Positions 11,413-23,440 of a stretch of DNA of 64,000 nt are shown here, piece by piece. Numbering within the stretch: the stretch's first letter is position 1; each line of letters begins with the position of its first letter. The stretch lies in the NCBI GenBank assembly GCA_947650365.1, contig OX393552.1, forward strand, positions 50,332,373-50,396,372, written 5' to 3'. The position numbers and the translations under genes were made by a program. Below the pieces are notes generated by a model. It searched no databases. It was given only the letters and a program-made list of their open reading frames with translations, and was not told the origin of the DNA. Source of the DNA: Chamaelirium japonicum. Taxonomy: Eukaryota; Streptophyta; Magnoliopsida; Liliales; Melanthiaceae.

Positions 11413-11422
11413 CTCTTATACT
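11413..11422 (-). promoter_or_regulatory. Candidate TATA box of the Dof gene
   Basis: The minus strand reads AGTATAAGAG about 190 bp upstream of the start codon, followed by the CT-rich leader. Assigned by position and match only. Confidence 0.4.
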
Positions 11423-11428
11423 TTAATT

Positions 11429-11984
11429 CTCAGGTAGGGTTGGATGTGATGGAGGGGAGTTCCTTAGCCTTTAAGCTTCTCTTGGGGTGGGGGGCTGCTG
11501 TGTGGAGCAGTACTGGTGAGGGGGGTAGTGGTTGCTCATGCATGGAAAGTTGAGATAGAAAAAGGATAAAAGGGTGGCTCCTGGAGAGGCCACTGAAACC
11601 CTAGCTAGTAGAGAGATGGCTATTTGTAGAAAAAATGATACTGATTTATGATTTAATAACAAGCACCTCATGTCATGTTTTTGTTCCCTTATTTGTATAA
11701 AGAAAAAGATTGCCCTGGCCTTGTGGGGGGAGGGGCTCCACCCTGTCAATGTATTATGTGGAGTCTCTTCTAAAGACTTTTATGTCTTTTTCTCTATTTT
11801 TTTTCTTCCACATATTATTTGTTGATTCTATAAGAGAATGTTCATAAATAACTATACACTATGAAATTATAATCCATATATATTGTTTGATATATAGGTG
11901 GAAATGAGACCAGTTAATTCCCCTATAAGCTTGGGTTCAAATTTCTCAAGGGCATACGCAACTTAAACTCAGGTTTCTGTTATT
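11429..11984. other. Upstream region of the Dof gene
   Basis: No open frame with a domain. It presumably includes promoter sequence for the minus-strand Dof gene. No specific operator is claimed. Confidence 0.4.
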
Positions 11985-12140
11985 GAGATGGTCATGCCTC
12001 ATACGGATATGTTAGTCCCATATCGGTAATGGGAGCGGGTGATAAGCTACTTATATACCCACCTTGGACCTCTCCTTACAAGCCGGCTTTGTAAGGAGGT
12101 GGGTTACGTGGGTATCCAAGGTTGGGTTCTGTTGCATCAT
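11985..12140 (+). mobile_element. TRIM/LTR-like fragment
   Basis: The segment 'tgttagtcccatatcggta', a 'ctacttatataccc' TATA-like stretch and 'caccttggac' follow the layout of plant miniature LTR retrotransposon ends. It also has an inner hairpin CTCCTTACAAGCC/GGCTTTGTAAGGAG at about 12072-12098. No second LTR is paired with it here. Confidence 0.4.
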
Positions 12141-13644
12141 GGACGTAGAGCACTAACACAAATACAAATACAGTTGAATTATAATAAAGATGACAAAACA
12201 ATTAATCACATATTCATGATCAAATAATAGAAAGTAAAGAAACAAACCACAAGCACGACGGTGATTCACTTGGAATCCCAGATCGAAAAAAAATCACAAG
12301 CGACGTTGATCGAAATCCACTATGAAGCCTAAGACCAACAAAAGGACCAGGTAATCGCTCCTTCAACAAGAAAATCCTATTTGCCTTAGGTTTTCTCCTC
12401 CCCTCAAGTAACCCGCCAAAATCTCACATTATTATCACGTACAGTCCCCAAAACATTCTTAGCTTTATATACATAGGGTTACATAATTTTTTTAAAAATA
12501 CAAAAATGCCCCCCCAAAAGGTCCCTTCTATCTCTCCACTCCCTTCGGAATCGCCCTTGAAGTGAGATTGAGTCACAAACTCAACAATGTGAACTTGAAG
12601 TAAGCTCACCATGCTTGTGCTTGTGTTGTTTTAGGTAGCTTATGTAAAAGCAAACCTAAATAAATTAAGTGGCCATGTATAGTATTAATCTATCTATGAT
12701 CATTTCTCAAAGGTGATTAGAATAACATTAATCTATAACCCAAAGTTTTTAGCATTATACAACTAATGTTGTATCCCAGTGATATGATTAATGCCAGCCG
12801 GTCGCATGATCGAATAACGGACTTGTCTTGTGCCGTGTGGCATATAAATAAAGTTTTGTACCTAGGCAAAAAATATAGCTCAGTGTTTGGCGACAAAAAA
12901 AAAACATTGCATTCCTGCAGTTGACACTTCGAACCGTGGTCTGTCTTGTGCAATGGCAGTAACATGCATCGTTCTAACTAGGACCTATATGTCGTCGTCA
13001 AAAATAGGGTTTTAGCATTATCTCCCTATCTCTTTCTATATAACTGCAAAATTTGAGCCAAGTATACCTTGACCTTGAATATTATTGACAAATCGAGCTA
13101 AAAATCAAAGTAAAGCTGAATATGCTAGCCAAATGGACGGGTTCAAACAAACTATTATCCAATTCGCAATGGGATGTTTTTGAACAACTTGCTCAAATGT
13201 AGATCCCTACCCTTTATGTGTCGATAATGCAGAGCTATCAGGGCACAAAATTTGTACCACTTGGGACCAAAAGGCAAGTTTGCCGGGTTGGAAATTGGAA
13301 AAGGCACACAATGAATATGTCATCTTTGGTTATGCACAAAATATTGTAAAGATCGCCTTTAAAAAAGATTTGGATTGTGAAATGAGAAGTACATTATCAT
13401 AGATTTCTTGATTTTATGCTCTTATTGATGAGTCATCTTAAGAAATTTGTGATGGATTGGGACGTGGCACCCAGCCCCAACGGGTGAATTGTACTCAGCC
13501 CTGGCTAGCCAGAAAAGGGACAATTATGACCAGATGCCACGTCAAGATGGCCCAATCCGGATGGCGGCCAGGATGCATGGCATTGCTCTTAATTTTTTAG
13601 GGAATATAGAACTCAATTCTCACCTAAGATCGATCTTGTTCTGG
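12141..13644. other. Intergenic, nothing recognised
   Basis: AT-rich sequence without a domain-bearing frame. A small imperfect inverted repeat around 13462-13560 (cagccc/gggctg type) was seen but not classified. Confidence 0.4.
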
Positions 13645-13930
13645 TCTCTTTTTTTTTTTTGAGAAATCCCTCTCAGTGAATAAGGGGGGGTTTGGCCTAA
13701 ACTCCAACTAGTACGTATATTAAAATAACTAAGGATATTTACAAGAAAACTAAAAAAACAAAAGACGAAAATCAAATAGGCTCAATACAATCATGCGGAC
13801 TAGTCTTCAAAAGTTCAACTAAAGGAGTACTCCAGAGCTCCAGCATATTAATGGCCTTGTGAATAACCTCTGTCGTAGGGGATGAAGATTGTTGGAAGAC
13901 CCTTTTGTTTCGCTCTAACTAGAAGAGGAA
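13645..13930 (-). mobile_element. 5'-truncated L1-type LINE 3' end
   Basis: The minus strand encodes the C-terminal tail of a plant L1 ORF2. It begins 'LERNKRVFQQSSSPTTEVI' (compare 'LERNNRIFNGKS' in the complete LINE at 27.6-33.9 kb), runs to a stop, and is followed by a 3' UTR and a poly-A tract (the T-run at 13649-13660 on the plus strand). Confidence 0.75.
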
Positions 13931-14514
13931 ATATAAATCAAAGATATAAGAAAATATCACATGCATTACAAGCTATCTAAGATATTCCATATTGAAGATA
14001 AACCCTAATAATTTGACGTACGTTGTTGATCTTCAGAGAATGTACATACCAATATTCTCCATACCCATACCGCAATCGCTCATATACTTATATATGTTGA
14101 CCAACATTTGTTAAACAATATGGACAAAGATGCTTGCCCAAAGCTCATGGCCATAAGTCCCTGACCCTTGCCTTGATATTACCAATGAAATTATAAAGGT
14201 TGTTTCTTGCACCTCTAAGGTTGTGTTAACTTATCGTGGGAATTGGAATTCTCAGAAAATGGGTCCATTCACTTGCTCTTTCCATAAAACCACATGTTGC
14301 TCATATCATGCAGACCATGTTAATTTCAGCATCTTCCCACTAGGTTACATATATGCTTTCACCATGTGGATGGCGAGTTACAGAGGGATTTATAAATCTT
14401 AGGTTCGGTTAAGATATATAATCCCTTTTTCCACAAAATGCAATATTTCATACTACCCCTTAGAAAAATCTCATAGTCTAGTTTGTCTTATCAGTGATCA
14501 CTACTTGAAATGAG
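13931..14514. other. Intergenic, nothing recognised
   Basis: AT-rich; no gene or paired repeat seen. Confidence 0.45.
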
Positions 14515-14835
14515 ATGGTGTTGTCCATAGATCTCTCTAACAGCTCGAGCTTTTAGATGAGTTGGTTAGCCAACATGGTCCGGGTTTTGAGGTGTATAAG
14601 GAGGATATCTAACATGGTATTAGAGCCAAGTTTGACCTATGCCCGTTAAACCAAATGGGAGCCTATATCCACACGACAAGGACGAGACAAAACCGAGCTA
14701 GCTGCACATGAGCTTAGTCCTCCATCGACAACGGGTTGGGCATTGTTGTCTAACATACCCTTTGTGAACCTCCCCTTACGACCCTGGTTTTGGGGTGTGA
14801 GGATATCTAACATACCACACAACTAAATGAGAAAC
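14515..14835 (+). mobile_element. TRIM-like retroelement fragment with tRNA-Met-type primer site
   Basis: 'ggatatctaaca' is followed directly by TGGTATTAGAGCCA, close to the TGGTATCAGAGC initiator-tRNA primer binding site that plant LTR elements place right after the 5' LTR. About 190 bp further on, a similar 'ggttttggggtgtgaggatatctaaca' recurs, consistent with two short terminal repeats around a tiny interior. Confidence 0.5.
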
Positions 14836-15034
14836 AACCAATATTCTATCCAATATATATGTTGTCTACTCGATCTCTTAATCTCTACTACTTGATTGAC
14901 TACTATCAATATCCATAAACATCATTATAAGTTCACTATCTATATTTTAGCTGTATGAAAAATAATTTATATTTATACCTTCATAAAATAAATAACTAGT
15001 AGGTGTCCAAATCTTAACCCTCCTCGTGATGTAA

Positions 15035-15345
15035 TGTTGTTGGGTAAGCTCTAGAGGAATAGAAGAATTTTATGAAGAAATTCAACCCCTTCCTATCAGA
15101 AGTTATTAGGCGTATTATTGAGACGGTGACGCTTTGCTCGTAGGTGACGTACTTCAGGGAAGCTCAAAATTTTTGTTTTCTTTTTGGAAGGAAGGAAGCT
15201 TAGAGAATCGGTGGAGAGTTTTTTTGTAATCCCTCAGTGATTGATTTTCGTTCCCGGCTTATGTAATTTTTTATTTGTCTTCGTAATTTTTGTAACTATC
15301 CAATAAATACAAAAAGAGCTAGGGATTTCTCAAAAAATAATAACG
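15035..15345 (+). mobile_element. 5'-truncated L1-type LINE 3' end
   Basis: A short coding remnant (RNRRIL, stop) matching the 'ERNNRIF' tail of L1 ORF2 is followed by a 3' UTR with 'aatccctcagtgattgattttcg', 'ccaataaatacaaaaagagctagggatttctc' split by a few bases, and an A-rich end. This is the plus-strand counterpart of the tails at 13.6 and 16.1 kb. Confidence 0.65.
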
Positions 15346-16029
15346 TTGATGTGTAACTTCAATATCACCAATGCCAAATATCTTGATTTGCAACATTTTT
15401 TGTAGGAGCTCACTTCTAAATGCCAGCTTCTATGAGACTCAAAATAATGTTTGTGGTACAAACATACAAGTATCAATAGTAAGGACAGTGTAGAAATAGA
15501 AAAGTAGAGTGGAATGAGCATAATTAATTATTATTATTTTTTTATGGGCCAGCCAGACGGCTAGAGGACATGGCGCTAGATCATGTGCTAAAAGGGATCT
15601 AGAGATCGAAACGAGAGAAAGCATCATAATTATTATTTTAATTAAATTTTATAATTCCTAGAACATGACATCTCAGGATTCACACGTACAATGCACGCAA
15701 ACAAAGCAACAACTGGTCTTGAGGGAAAGTTCGCTCCACAGTGCCTATACCGGGAGTCGAACAAGGAACCTCTCCAACAAAGGAGTTAGAAAGTACCACT
15801 CGGACAAGAGCGAGTTGGATAATCGTCATTTGTCAGGTCGTTGATCCTCCTACCTTTCATTTGGAATATGGGGAGGTTATTCTCGGCACAACCCTATGAT
15901 TGATGTCATATGTCCAAAGAACTGAAAAGAAGTTTTATTCCAATTTTTGTTAAAGCTTTTTTGTAAACTCGTCCTTTAATAGTCAAAGTCTACTTTCTTT
16001 TATAACCAACAATTTCGCTATTCTTGTCG
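15346..16029. other. Intergenic, nothing recognised
   Basis: AT-rich; short frames without domains. Confidence 0.45.
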
Positions 16030-16034
16030 TCTCC

Positions 16035-16260
16035 GGTCGTGTTTTTTGAGAACCCTCAAGGTAAGGGGGGGGGTAGGCATGGACCCCAACCAGTCATCGC
16101 CGGTAGTGATTTTTTTTTTTTTAGAAATCCCTCTCAGTGAATGAGAGAGGGGGGGGGGGGGTTGGCCTAGAACCCCTACTAGTAAATTAAAAAAATATAT
16201 ATACAAGAAAAAACGGCCATCCTCAGGAGTACTCTACTACTGAGGTGAGACAGAAGATGT
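16035..16260 (-). mobile_element. Two adjacent L1-type LINE 3' tails
   Basis: One tail (about 16040-16104) reads 'ttttttgagaaccctcaag' like the 3' end of the complete LINE at 27.6 kb. The second (about 16108-16245) reads 'ttttttttagaaatccctctcagtgaatgag' in pieces, like the tail at 13.6 kb. Both are 5'-truncated and minus-strand, and one seems inserted next to the other's poly-A. Confidence 0.6.
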
Positions 16261-16266
16261 ATAAAG

Positions 16267-16530
16267 CAGTGTTTTGAAAACCGGACCAGATCGGACTGTT
16301 CGACCGATTTGGATCGGAACTGGAACATGTTTTGGTTTGGTCTTTGAATAAACAGATTTGTTTGTAAACCCAGGATTCAAATCTTGTAATTGAAGAATTT
16401 AGTAAATATCTATATTAAAAAAAAAAACATATTTTCATGCTATTCAAATAGTTGAACCACCGCTTTGAACCGATTTAGACCGAACCGGATACCTTTTCGG
16501 TTTGCTTCCGGTCCGGTTTTGAAAACACTG
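16267..16530. mobile_element. hAT-type MITE with 8-bp target duplication
   Basis: Terminal inverted repeats start CAGTGTTTTGAAAACCGGACC and end with its complement bar one central mismatch. Flanks are GTATAAAG (16259-16266) and GTACAAAG (16531-16538), an 8-bp duplication with one change, as expected for hAT. The 264-bp interior is A/T-rich and non-coding. A relative lies at 61685-62145. Confidence 0.85.
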
Positions 16531-16538
16531 GTACAAAG

Positions 16539-17034
<496 letters not shown>

Positions 17035-17155
17035 GTGCAGCTTCGAATCCCGAGTATGCCCTACGCTGGCGTATAACAAACTAGTTGGCATTGCAATAGC
17101 CTGTCTTCGACGATAACAAACCTGAATGTTTTTGGTAACAAAACACCTTTGGTGA

Positions 17156-17284
17156 TGTTAAGAGACGACGGCTAGGGTTTGGAGAGGAACAGTATGATTC
17201 CATTGAGGGACTCAAGCCCAATATATGTACAGTAAAACCGACCCGACTATACAGTAAACCCGACCCATTATATTTACATTAACA
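17156..17284 (-). repeat. 3' LTR of the copia element
   Basis: 129 bp, TGTTA...TAACA; pairs with 22327-22455. Differences: A for G at the sixth base, and AAAACC for AAACCC near the middle. Confidence 0.95.
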
Positions 17285-17297
17285 CTCCCCCTCAAAC
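17285..17297 (-). other. Polypurine tract of the copia element
   Basis: On the minus strand GAGGGGGAG sits directly against the 3' LTR, the usual plus-strand DNA priming site. Confidence 0.8.
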
Positions 17298-20200
17298 TCA
17301 CGGTGGATCATGAACCGAGAGTTTGCCTAGAAAATGCCTGAAGCGAGCAGTCGTCAGTGGCTTCGTCAGAAAATCAGCAGTCTGCTCCGATGAGGGAATG
17401 AAAGGCAGGGAGATGGTGTGATCGATAAACGCCTGGCGAACATAATGACAATCAACTTCAATATGCTTTGTTCGCTCATGGAAGACCGGATTGCTAGCAA
17501 TCTGAATAGCACTCCGGTTGTCACAGAAGAGAGGGGTGGGCCCGGATATCACCACTCCCAAGTCAAGCAGAAGACGGCGAAGCCAGACAATCTCGGCGGT
17601 GGTGGAAGCCATAGCCCTGTATTCGGCTTCGGTGCTGGAGCGAGCAACAGACTCCTGCTTCTTGCTGCGCCACGAAATCAGTGAGTCACCCAGAAACACA
17701 CAGTATCCTGTAGTAGATCGACGAGTGTCTGCATCTCCTGCCCAATCTGCATCTGAGTAGGCACGCAGCACCAACGGAGAGGTGGAGGGAAACAGTAGTG
17801 AACGGGTGATGGTGCCCCGGAGGTAGCGGATAATCCGGAGAACAGCTGCATGGTGTACTGACCGTGGAGCCTGAACAAACTGACTGACAATGCCAACAGC
17901 ATGGGCAATGTCTGGCCGGGTCATGGTGAGATAGACAAGCATCCCAACCAACCTCTGGTAGCGAGAGACATCCTGGAGCGGCTCACCATCTGTAGCGAGA
18001 AGCTTCAAATTGAGCTCCATGGGTGTGTCAGCAGTACGTGTGTCAGTAAGCGCAGCATCAGCAAGGATGTCGGAGATATACTTCTGCTGTGAGACCAACA
18101 GACCACGAGATGACCTGGCAATCTCAAGGCCCAGAAAGTAGCGAAGAGAGCCCAGATCTTTCATCTCAAACTGACTCTGGAGGTGCCGCTGGAGAGAGGC
18201 GATGGTGGCACTGTCATCCCCAGTGATGATCATATCATCCACATAGAGGAGAAGAACTGCAATGCCCTGACTGGAGGAGCGAGTGAACAAGGCATAGTCG
18301 GAGTGACGCTTAACAAACCCGGCGGCCAGAACTGCACTGCGAAATCGCTCAAACCAGGCACGAGGGGCCTGCTTGAGCCCATAGATGGCTCGGCGCAACC
18401 GACACACGTGCCCTGGAGGAACTGAAGTGCCCGGAGGAGGAGCCATGTAGACTTCCTCGGAGAGATCACCGTGGAGAAACGCATTGGTGACATCCATCTG
18501 ATGGAGAGGCCACCCTTGAGCAGCTGCCACAGCTAAGAGGGTACGCACAGTAGTCATCCGAGCAACCGGAGCAAACGTCTCCTCGTAGTCAATCCCATAC
18601 TCCTGGGAGAAGCCACGAGCAACGAGGCGAGCCTTGTGCCACTTAATGGATCCGTCAGGCCGAGTCTTGACCTTGAATATCCACTTGCAGCTAACAGGCA
18701 CCACCCCGGAGGGACAAGGCACCAGCTCCCAGGTCTGGGTCCGCTGAAAAGCCTCAAGCTCAACTGACATGGCCTGCCGCCACTCTGGATGTAACGCTGC
18801 CTCACGGTACGATCGGAGCTCCCGATGGGTGTGTATAGCAGTAAGAAAGGCCTGAAAGGATGGTGAATAGGAGACACTGACAGAGTAGCCAGAAGAGTCA
18901 GGAGAGTCAGAGGGAGAAACAGAGTAGCCAAACCTGTCAGGAGAGTAGTCGTATCTGGCAGGAGGGTGATGTTCGCGCGCTGGGTAGCGCCGAACAGGAG
19001 CAGGATCCACGACCGGGGAGGAGGGGGCAGCAGCATCAGGCGAGGGAGTACTAGTGTGAACCGACTCTAGAGGAGGAGCTGCAGACCGACGAACATAGAC
19101 ACGAGTAACAGGTGGTGGTGGAGGTGGCGAGGGAGACGGAGGAGGTGGTGGTGGTGGTGGTGGTGGTGGTGGTGGAGGTGGAGTAGGCGTGGATGGGGCA
19201 ACAGAAACCGGGGGTAGAACAGGGATGTGGAGATGTGAGGAGGGCGAGGAGGATGACGCAGGAGGCAAGGAAAGATCCCGAGACTCAGGGAAAAAGTACG
19301 GGACATCCTCAACAAAGGAGACGTGACGGGAGACACGGATCCGACGAGCTAAGGGATCATAGCAGCGATACCCCTTGTGCTCCCGACTGAGTCCCAAGTG
19401 AACACACCGAACAGACCTCGCAGAGAGTTTGGTGCGCTCATGGGGAGAAAGAAGAACGAAGCACGTGCAGCCAAACGTGCGAAAAAGAGAGTAGTCAGGT
19501 GGACTAGAGTGAAGGCGCTCGTAAGGGGTGGCACCGGATAGAGCAGACGACGGAGTGATATTGATAAGGTGGACAGCCGTCATGACAGCTTCAGCCCAGT
19601 AGGAGTGAGGAACAGACGCAGAGAGAAGCAGGGCTCGTGCAGTCTCAAGGACATAATGATGCTTGCGTTCGGCAATGCCGTTCTACTCATGGGTGTGAGG
19701 ACAAGACTGCTGGTGAAGAGTGCCGTGAGACTGAAGGATCTCACGCATCTCAGAGGAGAGATACTCCTTGGCACAATCAGACCGAAAGGTTTTGATGCGC
19801 CGACCAAACTGAGTGTGGATCATAGCAGTAAATCTCCTATAGATGTCAGGTATTTCAGATCGATGACGCATAAGATAGACCCAGGTGCACCTAGAATAGT
19901 CATCAATAAAACACACATAATACATATAACCCGATAGAGATGCAACAGGAGCAGGACCCCAAATATCCAAATGAACTAAATCAAATAAAGCAACAGACTG
20001 TGAAGTACTAGCAGAAAAAGGAAGAGCTAGATGCTTTGCCAGTCGACAACCCGTACAAACGGAGAGGGGGGAGAAAGACGCTCGACCCAAAGCGCCCGAC
20101 CGGAATACGCTTTTGAGTCGATCACTCGATATATGACCTAACCTTCTGTGCCACAGGTCGGCATCAGAGGTGACAGACATGACAGACGCAACTGAAGACA

Positions 20201-21689
20201 CATGGAGATGGTCCAACTGGTAGAGTCCTCTTGCCCTACGGCCCAGCCCAATCCTCTGACCCGTCCGCGAATCCTGCACAACACAAATAGAAGGGGTGAA
20301 GGTGACAGTCAGGCCAGAGTCGCAAAGAGAACTGATGGAAATCAGATTAATATTAAGACGGGGGGCATGATGGACATGGGATAGGGTCAGGCGACCAGAA
20401 GGGTCAGAGGTGGTGGTGATGGAGCCACATTGCGGAATAGGGACGAGAGTCCTATCCGCAGTGCGAACCTCCTGGTGGGTGGTAGTGGGAGAGCAGTCTG
20501 TGAGGACAGTAGAGTCAAAAGTGAGGTGACAGGAGGCACCCGAATCGAAGATCCATGGAGCAGTAGTACCAGAGGTGGCAGACAAGCCGTGCGCAGTCGT
20601 GGAGCCAGTGGAGGCTAGGTGGCGAAGAAGGAGCTCCTCGAGGCACTGAAGGCGGTCCGGCTCAGACGGAGAAGGTGCTGTGGTAGCAATGGGGAGCGTC
20701 GAGGCCTCTACAGTAGCCGCTGCACCACCAAAGTGGCGGAAGGAAGACGAACCACGTCCTCGGCCCCGTCCACCTCGACCGCCGCGGCGATCGTCGCGAG
20801 AGGTCGAAGACCAGCGGGGGGATCTCTCATCCGGACCCCAACAGGGGTTGCGTGGAGGACGTGTAGGGCACTCGCGCTTCATGTGGCCGGGCTCCTTGCA
20901 GTAGTGACAAAAAACAGCCTCATCGGAGAACCCGACTGCCAGGACAGTGTCGGGGCTGGGAGCAAGTGGAGGAGGACGAGCACCCTGAGTCTGAAGGCGG
21001 GTCTCCTCGTCGACCAAAGCGAGTAGAGCATCCTCTAGCCGAGGGAGTGGCTCACGGTGCAGGAGCTGGGCAGCTATAAGAGCAAATTCCGGCCGAAGCG
21101 CTGCCAGGAACTGGTGCAGGTGGCCCTCGTCAAGGAAGCGCTGGAAATCCCGGGAGCGAGGGCAGGCACACCGCTCCGGGATCAGTGAGTCCAGCTCATA
21201 CCAATAGGCACTCATCTGACTAAAAAAATCCTGAATGGTGCGCTCCCCTTGACGGGCCGACTGTGAGTCATAGATGAGCTGATGCCGGCGGGCGCCTCCG
21301 CGCGGGAGAAAACGGTCCCGGAGATACTCCCACATCGCGCGCGCTGTCGGAAGGCGGCCGATGGGAGCAAGGAGTGGACGAGCAACAGAGGCCAGAAGGT
21401 ACGCCCGGATGGCCTGATCGTGGCGGCGCCACGTAAGAGCAGCAATGGTGGTGGCCGTGGTAGCAGGCGCAGTAGAAGACGCTGCACTGTTGGAGACAGA
21501 TGAGGAACCGGAGTAGTCAGGGGGAGGAGTATCCTCACCGGTGAGGTGACCCCACAGATCACGACTGGAGAGATCGGCCTCGACTGTGAGAGACCAGTCA
21601 GGCCAGTCGCTGGCCGATGACAACTGAAAAGAGACCGCCTTCAGCGGTGGAGATATCGCAACGATGGACGGTACGGCTGGAGAAGCCAT
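17298..21689 (-). pseudogene. Copia gag-pol polyprotein with one in-frame stop
   Basis: One frame from ATG at 21689 to a stop at 17298 (1,463 codons) is broken only by TAG at 19683-19685. The gag part ends in the knuckle CHYCKEPGHMKREC. Then come protease (WIFDSGASCHLT), the pre-integrase block (LWHRRLGHISSDRL), integrase (DIWGPAP, FIDDYSR), reverse transcriptase (WIFKVKTRPDG, QMDVTNAFLHG, LLLYVDDMIITG) and RNase H (ADWAGDADTRRSTTGYCVF, SSTEAEYRAMA, KHIEVDCHYVR). The stop falls just before NGIAERKH in integrase, where relatives usually have Gln, so a CAG-to-TAG change is likely. A proline-rich linker with a CCA/CCT run lies between integrase and reverse transcriptase. Activity would need read-through or an active relative. 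Confidence 0.93.
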
Positions 21690-21739
21690 GGAGAAGGCTC
21701 AACAGAGGGCTGGAGGTATGGAAGGAAAGGGTGCGGGGA

Positions 21740-22312
21740 GATGTCTAGTGTGGCAGAGGGGGCCGGGAGGGCCTGCGGGTGGTGCGGAGGGGCTGCGGGT
21801 GGTGCCGAGGGGGTCGGGAGAGGCTGCGGGTGGTGCGAAGGGGCTGCGGGTGGTGCGGAGGGGGTCGGAGAGGGCTGCGGGTGGTGCGGAGGGGGCGGAG
21901 GGGGCTGCTGGTGGTGCGGGTGGGGTCGGAGGGGGCGGAGGGAGGCTGCTGGTGGTGCGGGTGGGGTCGGAGGAGGCTGCGAAGGGTGCGGAGGGGGTCG
22001 GAGAGGACTGCAGGTGGTGCGGAGGGGGGTCGGAGAGGGCTGCGGGTGGTGCGAAGGGGGCGGAGGGGGCTGCTGGTGGTGCGGGTGGGGTCAGAGGGGG
22101 CGGAGGGGGGCTGTTGGTGGTGCGGGTGGGGTCGGAGGAGGCTGCGGATGGTGCGGAGGGAGGCGGAGAGGGCTGCTGGTGGTGCAGGTGAGGTCGGAGG
22201 GGGGCTGCGGGTGGTGCGGAGCAGAGGAAGGGGGCCGGAGGGGGTTGCCGGAGGTGCCGGAGCAGAGGAGGGGGGGCCGGAGGGGGTTGCCGGGGGTGCT
22301 GTCGTCGCCCTA
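21740..22312 (-). repeat. C-rich tandem repeats in the copia leader
   Basis: Between the primer site and gag the leader is almost entirely degenerate copies of 'ggggtcggagagggctgcgg' and 'tggtgcgggtggggtcggag' (plus-strand reading). Frames across it on both strands are low-complexity artefacts. The repeat lengthens the untranslated leader of the element. Confidence 0.85.
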
Positions 22313-22314
22313 GA

Positions 22315-22326
22315 GCTCTGATACCA
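22315..22326 (-). other. Primer binding site (initiator tRNA-Met)
   Basis: The minus strand reads TGGTATCAGAGC directly after the 5' LTR, complementary to the 3' end of initiator methionine tRNA. Confidence 0.92.
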
Positions 22327-22455
22327 TGTTAGGAGACGACGGCTAGGGTTTGGAGAGGAACAGTATGATTCCATTGAGGGACTCAAGCCCAATATATGTA
22401 CAGTAAACCCGACCCGACTATACAGTAAACCCGACCCATTATATTTACATTAACA
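22327..22455 (-). repeat. 5' LTR of the copia element
   Basis: 129 bp, TGTTA...TAACA; pairs with 17156-17284. Confidence 0.95.
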
Positions 22456-22939
22456 GGCGACAACACCACATTCATAGGGAGACCCATTTCCTCGCCCGTA
22501 CCGATTGGCACGAAGCGGGCGCCTTCGTCACGACCAACTCCCCCTCCCCCTTTAATCGATCATTCACAGCTGTCTCTGTTCGAACGGATTCCTCAAAATC
22601 GACCTGATGGTTTGGGGCGGCCAAAATTTCAATAGGTGGGTTTATAGCCGTTGATGCGAACAACGATCACGGGATGAACTGTTAGGTTTAGTGCAGTTTA
22701 AATGGGCCGGGATTTTAGGGGTTTAGTGCAGTTTAAATGGGTTGAGATTTGAAACCAAGGGGAGGGAGTTGGTTGATGGGGAAATAGAGATTGTACGTTG
22801 ATTTTTGAATGAATTGTTAGATCTATTCGGTTCATTTTTGTTCAATCAGCTTGTCCCAGTCAGTTTTTTTGTTCTGTTTTGTCTAGTCAGCACAAAACCG
22901 ACGTCCCTTGTTATATAGACTAGTGCATGCTCGTACCTG

Positions 22940-23440
22940 TCGACACTGCAGCGGGCCGCCTTCGACGGCAACACATCTGAACGCCTCGGTAACAAAACAT
23001 TTTCGACGACAACATGTACCGGCATTCATAGGGACACTCATTTTCTCGCCCGTGACGATTGGCACAAAGTGGGTGCCTTCGGCGCAACCAACTCCCCATC
23101 CCCCTATAATTGATCAATCACAACTATCTCTGTTCAACGGATTCCTCGAAATCGACAAGATGGTTTGGGACGGTCGAAATTTCAGTAGGTGGGTTAATAA
23201 CCGTTGATGCAAACAATGATCACCGGATGAACGGTCACGTTTAGTACAGTTTCAATGGGCCGGGATTTTAAGGGTTTAGTACAGTTTCAATGGGTTTGGG
23301 ATTTGAAACCAAGGATAGATCGTGCGTTGATTTTTGAATGAATGGTTAGATCTATTCGGTTCATTTTTGTCCAATTAGCTTTTTTGTTCCGTTTTGTTTA
23401 GTCAACACAAAACCGACGTCCCTTGTTATATAGATGTGGT
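22940..23440. repeat. Second copy of the ~490-bp tandem duplication
   Basis: Diverged direct repeat of 17088-17155 plus 22456-22917, including 'gattgatttttgaatgaat' type segments and 'acaaaaccgacgtcccttg'. Both copies end in 'ttgttatataga', a TATA-like sequence. No coding potential is recognised. Confidence 0.75.

Larger units (their letters stand above)
17156..22455 (-). mobile_element. Full-length Ty1/copia LTR retrotransposon
   Basis: Two 129-bp LTRs (17156-17284 and 22327-22455) start TGTTA and end TAACA. They differ at two positions seen by eye. Flanks are GGTGA (17151-17155) and GGCGA (22456-22460), a 5-bp duplication with one change. Inside, in minus-strand order, are a primer binding site, a C/G-rich repeated leader, one gag-pol frame with a single stop, and a polypurine tract. 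The order protease-integrase-reverse transcriptase-RNase H defines copia. Near-identical LTRs point to a recent insertion. Confidence 0.95.
17088..22917. repeat. First copy of a ~490-bp tandem duplication, split by the copia element
   Basis: 17088-17155 plus 22456-22917, read together, match 22940-23440: shared segments include 'cttcgacg.taacaaa', 'cattcataggga', 'gattggcac.aa.gggtgcc' and 'acaaaaccgacgtcccttg'. The copia element sits between the two halves, so the duplication predates the insertion. The function of the repeated unit is unknown. Confidence 0.75.

Noticed and set aside
14620-14640. TGGTATTAGAGCC considered as part of a tRNA gene
   Set aside because: Only a 12-14 base match to a tRNA 3' end is present with no cloverleaf; it fits a primer binding site.
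19569-22321. Plus-strand frames antisense to the copia element
   Set aside because: Shadows of the gag-pol frame and of the leader repeats; no domains.
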